In this document: piece after piece, positions 57,848-64,000 of the stretch
Layout of the letters: each line of letters begins with the position of its first letter
How positions within the stretch are numbered: the first letter of the stretch is position 1
Assembly: GCA_902778285.1 (NCBI GenBank)
Contig: CACYXC010000040.1
Coordinates: 1 to 64,000 of the forward strand
DNA: 64,000 nt
DNA from: Oscillospiraceae bacterium
Lineage (GTDB): Bacteria; Bacillota; Clostridia; Oscillospirales; Oscillospiraceae
Direction of reading: 5' to 3'
Program-made: the position numbers and the translations under genes
The notes under the pieces: generated by a model
The model's database searches: none
What the model was told of the DNA's origin: nothing
What the model saw: only the letters and a program-made list of their open reading frames with translations

Positions 57848-59383
57848 TTATTCCTCTTTGCCCTTGCCTTTCGCCGGCTTCTCCTTCGCGGGGGCCTCTT
57901 CGGCCTTCTCCGCTTCGGCGGCTTCGGCGGGGGCTTCCACTGCGGCCTTTTCGGCGGCCTCGTCCTCGTCAGGCTCCTGCAGGTCCGCGGGCAGGACGGC
58001 CATCAGATCCTCGCGGGTGGGCGCCTCCATGGCGGCCACGCGGTTGGACTGGCGCACGATCATGTCCTCAAAGCAATTGCGCACGTCACGGCCGTTGCCG
58101 AAGTTGTCGCCGCGCTCCTCGTAGAGCTCCGTGAACATGGCGACGGCGGCCTTCTCGGCCTCCTCGGTCAGCGTGTAGCCGTTCTTCAAGCACTGGATGC
58201 GGAAGATGGCCATGAGCTGCTCGCCGTTGTAGTCGGGGAAGTAGAAGTATTTGTTGAAGCGGGATTCCAGACCGGGGTTGGAGGAGATGAAGGTCGTCAT
58301 CGGGCCGGTATAGCCCGCGACGATCACGATCAGATCGTCCCGGTGGTCCTCCATGGCCTTGAGGATGGTCTCGATCGACTCGCGGCCGAAGTCGTTCTCG
58401 CCGCCGGAGGAGAGGGCATAGGCCTCGTCGATGAAGAGGACGCCGCCGAGCGCGGACTTGATGACCTCCTGCGTCTTGAGCGCGGTCTGGCCGACGTAGC
58501 CCGCCACGAGTCCGGAACGGTCCACCTCCACGAGCTGACCCTTGGACAGCACGCCGATCGCGGCGTAGAGGCCGGAGACCAGACGGGCGACCGTGGTCTT
58601 GCCGGTGCCGGGGTTGCCCATGAAGACCATGTGCAGGCTCATGGGCGGCACGGGCAGGTCGTTCTGCTCGCGGAGCTTGCGCACCTTGACGAGGTTCATC
58701 AGGTTCTTGATGTCCTTCTTGACTTCCTCAAGGCCGACCAGATCCTCCAGCTGCTGCATGAGTTCGTCAAAGTCCGGTTTCTTCTCCTCCTCGGCCTTGA
58801 CGCCCTCCTGCGGCTTCTCACCGCCGGAGGTCTGCACCTGGGGCTTGTGCTTTTCTTGGAAGCTGGGCTCGCCGCTGGTCACGTAGTCGAGCGGGTTGAG
58901 CCCGTCGCGGCTCTTGCGCACGCCCGTGGTGTCGCAGATGGCGGTGAGGCGATCGGTGCATTCGGTGATGAATTCGGCCTCGCCGTAGGTCACGTCGTCA
59001 TCCACGGCGGCCAGGTACAGCAGGATGTTCGTCAGCATGCGGATGAAGGTGCGGGAGGTCTCGGTGCCGCGCCTGGCGTCGCTCTCGGCCATGTTCCAGA
59101 AGAACACGGGCGGGAGGAAGGCATCCTCCGCGCAGGCGGAGCTGGTCAGGCTCCACAGCAGCCACTTGGGCTGCGGCTGGGAGCGGGAGTAGATCTGGTT
59201 GGCCATCTCCACATGGCGCTCGTTGATGCTGCCGGCGCGGCTCCAGAGCGACAGGGCGCACTTGGTCATGAATTCGTCCAGCTCCTTGGCGAGCCCGGCG
59301 TTGCCGATGCGGTAGAAGGCGTCGGTGTTGGCGAGGTATATCTTGTGAAACTCCTCGGGGGAGCGGTTCCAGGTCGTAGGCAT
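57848..59383 (-). CDS. CbxX/CfqX-type AAA+ ATPase (SpoVK/EccA-like)
   Basis: The 511-residue protein has a helical N-terminal domain (1-195), then an AAA+ domain with GNPGTGKTTVA, the GYVGQTALKT pore-loop region, Walker B GGVLFIDEAYAL, sensor GYTGPM and arginine finger SRFNKYF. After about 455 the tail is low-complexity, rich in A, E and K. The family includes SpoVK, the Rubisco activase CbbX and type VII secretion EccA; no WXG100 or Rubisco gene is nearby. The ATG at 59383 has ACAGGAG upstream. Role unknown; a protein-remodelling chaperone is likely. Confidence 0.88.
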   Translation of the reverse strand: MPTTWNRSPEEFHKIYLANTDAFYRIGNAGLAKELDEFMTKCALSLWSRAGSINERHVEMANQIYSRSQPQPKWLLWSLTSSACAEDAFLPPVFFWNMAESDARRGTETSRTFIRMLTNILLYLAAVDDDVTYGEAEFITECTDRLTAICDTTGVRKSRDGLNPLDYVTSGEPSFQEKHKPQVQTSGGEKPQEGVKAEEEKKPDFDELMQQLEDLVGLEEVKKDIKNLMNLVKVRKLREQNDLPVPPMSLHMVFMGNPGTGKTTVARLVSGLYAAIGVLSKGQLVEVDRSGLVAGYVGQTALKTQEVIKSALGGVLFIDEAYALSSGGENDFGRESIETILKAMEDHRDDLIVIVAGYTGPMTTFISSNPGLESRFNKYFYFPDYNGEQLMAIFRIQCLKNGYTLTEEAEKAAVAMFTELYEERGDNFGNGRDVRNCFEDMIVRQSNRVAAMEAPTREDLMAVLPADLQEPDEDEAAEKAAVEAPAEAAEAEKAEEAPAKEKPAKGKGKEE

Positions 59384-59461
59384 GAGTTTTCTCTCCTGTC
59401 TTCTTTTTTCGCAGAGATACCCTTATATTATAAACCTTTTTTGTGCGCGGTCAAGAAAAAA

Positions 59462-59643
59462 ACGCCCGGTTCCGAAGAACCGGGCGTCAAGCTGTCGACA
59501 AAGTGTCGACAGCTTGAAAAGCAAAAATGGGAACTTCCGAAAAAGTTCCCATTTTTGCACAGATTGTACCGCGAAAGGGGATTCCGACTTGCTCTGTATG
59601 GGTTTGTCTACAGTCTGACGCCCGGTTCCGAAGAACCGGGCGT
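59462..59643. repeat. TD element copy 7 with duplicated terminator hairpins
   Basis: Identical hairpins (ACGCCCGGTTC and complement) lie at 59462-59487 and 59618-59643. The 130-bp insert has the palindrome CAAGCTGTCGACA/TGTCGACAGCTTG (59488-59516), the stem AAAAATGGGAACTT/AAGTTCCCATTTTT, CGCGAAAGGGGATT (its partner strand deleted) and GGGTTTGTCTACAGTCTG. It lies just downstream of the cell-wall-binding protein gene. Confidence 0.88.
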
Positions 59644-59675
59644 TCGTGTGTTCTGGATGGCTTACGCTTAACGGC

Positions 59676-62228
59676 TTACACCGCATAGGGGGCGTATGTG
59701 GTGTGCAGCAGACGCGCGTGGCTCAGGGCGCCGCCGGCGTCGGCGGTATAGGTCGCGTTGCCGATCTGGACGTTCTGACTGCGCAGCAGAACACCGCTGT
59801 TGTTCACATAGTACATCTGATTGCCGGCGAGCACCACGCGGTCATAGGCCATGAAGCCGTCGAGACCGACGTAGTAGGTCTTGCCGTCGTAGGAGTTGAT
59901 CCAGGTGTTGGTGACCGTAGCGCCGCTCTTGTTGACGTAATAATAACGGTTCAGATAGTCCTTCTTCCAGGAGCCGCCGTCGTACTTGGAGTTGATGGCG
60001 CTGCTGAGCGCGGCGGCGCCGCCGGACTGGTTGGGCAGCTGGCTGGTGTTGGCCTGCGTCAGAGAGCCGTCGGAGGCGGCGCTGTAGGTGCGGTTCTGGA
60101 TGACGACCTGGCGGCTGACAGCAAGCTTGCCGTCACTGGCAACATAGAAGAGCTTGCCCTGGGCGACGATGAGGAAGTTGGCGGCCATGACGCCGCTCGG
60201 CTGCATGTAGTACCAGCCGGCAGGCTTTGCGGTTGCTGTGGGATTGTAGACCCAGGCGTTCGCCGCCATCTGGCCGTTGTGGTAGTAGTACCAGTTGCCG
60301 CCGGACTGAACCCAGCCGTTTTGCCCGCTCGGGGTCGGGCCGGTGCTGCTCAGGGCGCCGCTCGCGTCGGCGTAGTACTGAATGCCGTTGTAGGTGATCC
60401 ACTCGTTGGCGGCCATGATGCCGCTGGGCTTGAAGTAGTACTGCTTGCCGTTGATGGTGCTGATGACATTCGTCAGCATGACGCCGTCGGAGCCCACATA
60501 GTACCAGCTCACGCCGTTGGCGCCCTCGATCCAGCGGTTGGTGTACATCGCGCCGTCGGCGCCCACATAGTACCACTTGCCGTTGTACTTGCTCTGGATC
60601 CACTTGCTGGTGAACATCACGCCGTTTTCATAGTAGTACCATTTGCCGCCGGTCTGATACCAGCCGGTCTTGCCGCCGGGGCCGGGGCTGACGGGGGTCA
60701 GGACACCGCTCGCGTCGGCGGTGTACTGCTGGCCGTTGTATGTAATGGTGGTGTTGGCGGCCATGACGCCGGTGCTGTCAACATAGTACTGCTTGCCGTT
60801 CCAGTTGATGATGGCGTTGGTGACCATGGCGCCGTCGGAGCCCATATAGTACCACTTGCTGCTGGACTTGACCCAGGCACTGACGACCTTGGAGCCGTTT
60901 TTGTAGTAGTACCAGTTGCTGCCGTCCTTGACCCAGCCGTTCTGAGGGGAGGGGCCGGGGCCGACGGGGGTGAGGACACCGTTGGCGTCGGCGGTGTACT
61001 GCTGGCCGTTATAGGTGATGGTGGTGTTGGCGACCATGACGCCGTCCATGCCGACGTAGTACTGCTTGCCGCCGGAGTTGATGATGGCGTTGGTGACCAT
61101 GGCGCCGTCGGAGCCCATGTAGTACCACTTGTTGCTGGACAGGACCCAGCGGCTGACGACCTTGGAGCCGTTTTCGTAGTAGTACCAGTTGTCGCCGCTC
61201 TTGACCCAGCCGTTCTGGGAAGGTCCGGGGCTGACGGGGGTCAGGACGCCGTTGGCGTCGGCGGTGTACTGCTGGCCGTTATAGGTGATGGTGGTGTTGG
61301 TGACCATGACGCCGTTGCCGTCCACATAGTACTGCTTGCCGCCGGAATTGATGATGGCGTTGGTGACCATGGCGCCGTCAGAGCCCAGATAGTACCACAG
61401 CCCCTTGTAGTCCTGCCGCCAGGCGCTGGTGACCATGTGGCCGTTCTCGTAATAATACCAGTAGCTGCCGTTCTTGACCCAGCCGTTCTGGGAGGGGGAG
61501 GGACCGCTCCCCTCGGCCTGCCAGGTCAGCGTACCGCCGTAGCCGTAGCCTGTCATGCCGTTCCAGGTGCTGTTGTTGGCGGGGTAATAGACCGTGGCGA
61601 CGACATTGGTGAAGGCGGTGTTGTCAATACCGGGGGCGTTGCCGGTGAAGCGGATGGTCTTGAGGGCGGTGCAGCCCATGAAAGCGCGCGAGCCGATGAG
61701 ATTCACTCCGTTCTGGATCGTCACGGACGTGAGCCGGGTGTAGCCCGCGAAGGCGTTGGCGCAGATCTCGGTCACACCCGTCTCAATCGTGAGGGTGAGG
61801 GGGTTGCCCCCCGGAGACATGGTCATCGCGCCGCTGCCGAAAACACGCATGTTGTCGCCCGAGACTTCGTAGTACACGCCGCTGCCGCAGGGGCTGGCGG
61901 CGGCCGGCTCGTCGGACACGGCGTCGTCCACGGGTTCGGCGGGCTCGGAAGCCTGCTCGGCGGGAACTTCTACCGCAGGTTCTTCGGCGGCCTCCGCCGT
62001 CTCTTCCGCCGCTGCCTCAGCGGGTTCCCCGATGATCTGCTCGAAGACCTCTTCGATGTTCTCCTCCACGGGGAGCGCCTCTTCGACAGCCTCCTCGGCC
62101 GGGACCTCGTCGATGAAGAGGATCTCCTCAAGCTCGCCGTCCGCCGGCTCCTCCGCGAAGGCTGCCATGGGGACGAAGGACAGCAGCATGCAGAGGATCA
62201 GCGCGATGCCGATCAATTTCTTTTTCAT
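59676..62228 (-). CDS. Secreted cell-wall-binding repeat protein with an LRR domain
   Basis: The 850-residue protein has a signal peptide (MKKKLIGIALILCMLLSFVP, cleavage near AFA-EE) and an acidic, A/E-rich region to about 115. A BspA-like leucine-rich repeat part follows (TEICANAFAGYTRLTSVTIQ, IGSRAFMGCTALKTI). From about 245 there are many GW/YYY cell-wall-binding repeats of the choline/glucan-binding type (NGWVKDGSNWYYYKNGSKVV, GKQYYVD, YNGQQYTADANGVLTPV). Units of about 92 residues are nearly identical in DNA between 60690 and 61500, so recent duplication is likely. It is probably a surface protein binding wall polymer or host glycans. The start has AAAGGAG upstream. Confidence 0.88.
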   Translation of the reverse strand: MKKKLIGIALILCMLLSFVPMAAFAEEPADGELEEILFIDEVPAEEAVEEALPVEENIEEVFEQIIGEPAEAAAEETAEAAEEPAVEVPAEQASEPAEPVDDAVSDEPAAASPCGSGVYYEVSGDNMRVFGSGAMTMSPGGNPLTLTIETGVTEICANAFAGYTRLTSVTIQNGVNLIGSRAFMGCTALKTIRFTGNAPGIDNTAFTNVVATVYYPANNSTWNGMTGYGYGGTLTWQAEGSGPSPSQNGWVKNGSYWYYYENGHMVTSAWRQDYKGLWYYLGSDGAMVTNAIINSGGKQYYVDGNGVMVTNTTITYNGQQYTADANGVLTPVSPGPSQNGWVKSGDNWYYYENGSKVVSRWVLSSNKWYYMGSDGAMVTNAIINSGGKQYYVGMDGVMVANTTITYNGQQYTADANGVLTPVGPGPSPQNGWVKDGSNWYYYKNGSKVVSAWVKSSSKWYYMGSDGAMVTNAIINWNGKQYYVDSTGVMAANTTITYNGQQYTADASGVLTPVSPGPGGKTGWYQTGGKWYYYENGVMFTSKWIQSKYNGKWYYVGADGAMYTNRWIEGANGVSWYYVGSDGVMLTNVISTINGKQYYFKPSGIMAANEWITYNGIQYYADASGALSSTGPTPSGQNGWVQSGGNWYYYHNGQMAANAWVYNPTATAKPAGWYYMQPSGVMAANFLIVAQGKLFYVASDGKLAVSRQVVIQNRTYSAASDGSLTQANTSQLPNQSGGAAALSSAINSKYDGGSWKKDYLNRYYYVNKSGATVTNTWINSYDGKTYYVGLDGFMAYDRVVLAGNQMYYVNNSGVLLRSQNVQIGNATYTADAGGALSHARLLHTTYAPYAV

Positions 62229-62290
62229 GGCTCATTCTCCTTTGTATGCGCACAATACTCTCTTTCGGGGAAATAATTCCTCTGGTTCAC

Positions 62291-62319
62291 ATAATATCAT
62301 GCGCTGCCGGAAATTGCAA
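62291..62319 (-). promoter_or_regulatory. Promoter of the cell-wall-binding protein gene
   Basis: On the minus strand, TTGCAA (62314-62319) and TATTAT (62291-62296) are 17 bp apart, about 65 bp from the start codon. Between here and 62470 I see nothing further. Confidence 0.65.
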
Positions 62320-62469
62320 GAAGCTGAAAGCCAAGTTTTGTACGATTTAAGAATTATTTCCCCAGTTTTTTGTAATCTTTCTGTAACAATAATGACCAAA
62401 TAGCGAAATGCCGCAAGTCGTCCGCCGGACAGCTTTGCCGCGCAAACGGGCACCGCGGGGCGATGCGCG

Positions 62470-62625
62470 TTATCGGCAGCGGCGAGTGCAGGAGGCGCCG
62501 CGCCGGCGCGGCATGAGCGGCACGCGCTGCATACGGGCGGAAGCGTCGTTTTCCGAAGCGCCGCGCACCCGCGCCCACACCGCGTCAAAGCCGCGGAGCC
62601 TTTGGCGGATCTCCCGGTCGTTCAT
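62470..62625 (-). CDS. Possible 51-residue protein, perhaps a truncated gene
   Basis: The ATG at 62625 has GAGGTG 8 bp upstream and opens a 51-codon frame, MNDREIRQRLRGFDAVWARV then a basic tail ending in TRRCR. The N-terminus looks like a real start, but the arginine-rich tail resembles out-of-frame reading of GC-rich DNA. It could therefore be a decayed gene. It is divergent from rsmE. Confidence 0.3.
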   Translation of the reverse strand: MNDREIRQRLRGFDAVWARVRGASENDASARMQRVPLMPRRRGASCTRRCR

Positions 62626-62649
62626 GCGAAATCACCTCACGCCAGCCTA

Positions 62650-62678
62650 TTGCAAAGGGCAGGGAAATGTGCCATAAT
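62650..62678 (+). promoter_or_regulatory. Promoter of rsmE
   Basis: TTGCAA (62650-62655) and CATAAT (62673-62678) are 17 bp apart, 35 bp before the start codon. Confidence 0.6.
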
Positions 62679-62712
62679 AAATATACTTGGAAGATTGCGA
62701 GAGGTGCTGAGT

Positions 62713-63444
62713 ATGGCGAGATTTTTCATGGCCGGGACCAATCTGATGGGCGGCACGGCCATCATCCGCGGCCGGGACGCGGAGCATGTGCAGGTGCTGC
62801 GCATCCGCCCGGGGGAGGACGTGACCATCTGCGACACGCAGGGGACGGACTACAAGTGCCGTCTGGTGCGCGCGGACAAGGAGGAGGCCGAGTTCGAGGT
62901 CGTCGAGGTCGTGCCCTGCACAAGCGAGCCGAGCGTGAAGGTGACCGTGCTCTGCGGCCTGCCCAAGGGCGACAAAACCGAGTACATCATCCAGAAGTCG
63001 GTGGAGGCCGGTGCGGCGCGCATCCTCTTCTTCCAGTGCGAGCGCTGCGTGGCAAAGCCCGATACGCCGGGGAAGAAGATCGACCGCTGGCAGCGCATCG
63101 CCGAGGAGGCCGCCAAGCAGTCCGGCCGCGGCATCATCCCGGAGGTCGGCTGGGCCGGCAATTTTGCCGACGCCCTGAACGAGGCGGTGCACACCGACCT
63201 CGCCCTGTTCATGTACGAGACCGGCGAGCGCGAGAAGCTCAATGAGGTGCTCGACGCGAACTCCGGCATCGCCAGCGCCGCCATCATCACCGGGCCGGAG
63301 GGCGGCTTTGCCGAGTTCGAGGCGAAGCTTGCGAAGATCGCGGGGCTGCACATCTGCTCGATGGGCGAGCGCATCCTCCGCTGCGAGACCGCGCCGGTGG
63401 TCGCCCTGAGCGCCGTCATGTACGCGACGGGGAATCTGAGCTGA
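62713..63444 (+). CDS. rsmE: 16S rRNA (uracil(1498)-N3)-methyltransferase
   Basis: The 243-residue SPOUT methyltransferase has an N-terminal PUA-like domain (MARFFMAGTNLMGGTAIIRG, HVQVLRIRPGEDV) and the knot region with KTEYIIQKSVEAGAARILFF, EEAAKQSGR, IITGPEGGF and MGERILRCETAPVVALS. I start at the ATG at 62713 with GAGAGGTG upstream. It methylates U1498 in the decoding region. Confidence 0.95.
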   Translation: MARFFMAGTNLMGGTAIIRGRDAEHVQVLRIRPGEDVTICDTQGTDYKCRLVRADKEEAEFEVVEVVPCTSEPSVKVTVLCGLPKGDKTEYIIQKSVEAGAARILFFQCERCVAKPDTPGKKIDRWQRIAEEAAKQSGRGIIPEVGWAGNFADALNEAVHTDLALFMYETGEREKLNEVLDANSGIASAAIITGPEGGFAEFEAKLAKIAGLHICSMGERILRCETAPVVALSAVMYATGNLS

Positions 63445-63461
63445 ACAGAACAGAAAAAGAT

Positions 63462-63640
63462 ACAGCCGCCGGGATTTCTCCCGGCGGCTGTTTCAGACTG
63501 TAGACAAACCCATGCTGCCGAAGTTTGACACGCATGGGGAGAGCGCGAGAGGGGATTGGTTATTCCCTCTCGCGATTGATATACTCACGACACTTTGTCG
63601 ACAGCTTGATACAGCCGCCGGGATTTCTCCCGGCGGCTGT
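63462..63640. repeat. TD element copy 8 with duplicated terminator hairpins
   Basis: Identical hairpins (ACAGCCGCCGGGA and complement) lie at 63462-63491 and 63611-63640. The 119-bp insert has CAGACTGTAGACAAACCC, the CCCATGC stem, the CGCGAGAGGG/CCCTCTCGCG stem and half of the palindrome, CGACACTTTGTCGACAGCTTG. Its first 90 bp are nearly identical to copies 2 and 5. It lies between the convergent rsmE and pyk. Confidence 0.87.
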
Positions 63641-63668
63641 TTTGCTGTCTGTATAGTTGTTTCCCCAA

Positions 63669-64000
63669 TCAGGTAATGCTCTCGATGCGCAGGACGTTGG
63701 TGTTGCCGCTGGCGCCGCTGGTGTCGCCGCCGGTCATGACGACGGTGTCGCCCTTCTGCAGGCCCAGCGCGTCCTTCGCCGCGCGCAGGGCGTAGTAGTT
63801 GAGCACCTCCATGCTCGGGAAATGCTCTGTCAGCAGGGGGACCACGCCCCAGGAGAGCGCCAGCTTGTACCAGGCCTTCTTCCCGGTCGCAAGACCGAGG
63901 ATCGTGATCGGCACGCGGAAGCGTGAGACCATGCGCACGGTCATGCCGCTGAGCGAGGTGACGATGATGGCCTTCGCCGCCAGGTCCACGGCCATGGTGC
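63669..64000 (-). CDS. pyk: Pyruvate kinase, C-terminal part (runs off the window)
   Basis: About 110 residues are visible, ending at 63669. They match the C-terminal domain of pyruvate kinase: AVDLAAKAIIVTSLSGMT, RMVSRFRVPITILGL, ALSWGVVPLL and the final GDTVVMTGGDTSGASGNTN. The catalytic barrel lies beyond the right edge. Confidence 0.88.
   Translation of the reverse strand, partial: TMAVDLAAKAIIVTSLSGMTVRMVSRFRVPITILGLATGKKAWYKLALSWGVVPLLTEHFPSMEVLNYYALRAAKDALGLQKGDTVVMTGGDTSGASGNTNVLRIESIT

Noticed and set aside
59462..59643. TD elements as retrons or group IIC introns
   Set aside because: No reverse transcriptase is nearby, the inserts are only about 100-170 bp, and intron domains V and VI are not visible. 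Group IIC introns also do not duplicate their target hairpin.
59646..62276. 876-codon plus-strand frame opposite the cell-wall-binding protein
   Set aside because: Its repetitive V/G/H-rich sequence is the antisense image of the GW repeats.
1..64000. tRNA or rRNA genes
   Set aside because: I scanned the gaps for tRNA-like GTTCGA arms and for conserved rRNA segments and saw none; the gaps are explained by repeats and promoters.

Overview
The window looks like a GC-rich Clostridia chromosome, most likely a gut Oscillospiraceae-type bacterium. I infer this from the gene order gdpP-rplI-dnaB-tilS-hpt-ftsH, the YesM/YesN-type signalling proteins, the LplB/YtcP-type sugar permeases, a YesL-family protein and strong AGGAGG-type ribosome-binding sites. 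I saw no rRNA, tRNA, phage or CRISPR locus. High GC content makes many long antisense frames, which I treated as shadows.

Layout. (1) 249-15037: an amino-sugar region. It holds a REC-AraC response regulator, a phosphohexomutase, a GH94 chitobiose-type phosphorylase, nagB, a ROK kinase, a GH9 enzyme, a YesL protein, an Eis-like acetyltransferase, a solute-binding protein and two permeases. Together these could import chito-oligosaccharides, split them by phosphorolysis to GlcNAc and GlcNAc-1-P, and feed NagB; no nagA is present. (2) 15392-20855: mgtE with an upstream leader ORF, a very large adenosine-deaminase-like protein, and pfkA. (3) 21348-25496: a tocopherol-cyclase-like protein, an SDR and an enoate reductase. 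(4) 25571-30477: a DUF362 protein, a PNPOx-fold protein, and a YesM-type kinase with a lipoprotein binding protein. (5) 30896-34633: a LysR-controlled operon (small protein, alpha/beta hydrolase, flavoprotein and lipoprotein, the last two with cyclophilin-like domains). (6) 35150-48634: a nucleotidyltransferase, the conserved block gdpP to ftsH, an AT-rich membrane HNH protein, a phosphodiester-glycosidase-like protein and an Lgt-like protein. (7) 48870-57580: ridA, ilvA, thrC, an ACT regulator, hom, aspartokinase and a broken asd. (8) 57848-64000: a CbxX-type AAA+ ATPase, a cell-wall-binding repeat protein, rsmE and the end of pyk.

The most unusual feature is the intergenic DNA. At least five dispersed repeat families fill the gaps. 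Element TD (eight copies) is a string of perfect hairpins downstream of genes. In six copies it is bracketed by two identical copies of that locus's own terminator hairpin, as if it inserts into terminators and duplicates the whole hairpin. Its stems change sequence but keep pairing. MITE-B has terminal inverted repeats; one copy supplies the last 28 residues and the stop codon of mgtE, and another has a TD element inside its hairpin. Repeat E ends in a Shine-Dalgarno sequence and directly precedes the start codons of five genes. Repeat C and MITE-D each occur twice.

A second inference joins distant parts of the window. The promoters of the phosphorylase operon, the permease operon and the kinase operon share a CAAG-type motif repeated every 10 bp about 9 bp upstream of the -35 region. 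This suggests that the orphan kinase at 27492 and the orphan AraC-type regulator at 249 form one system controlling amino-sugar import and breakdown.
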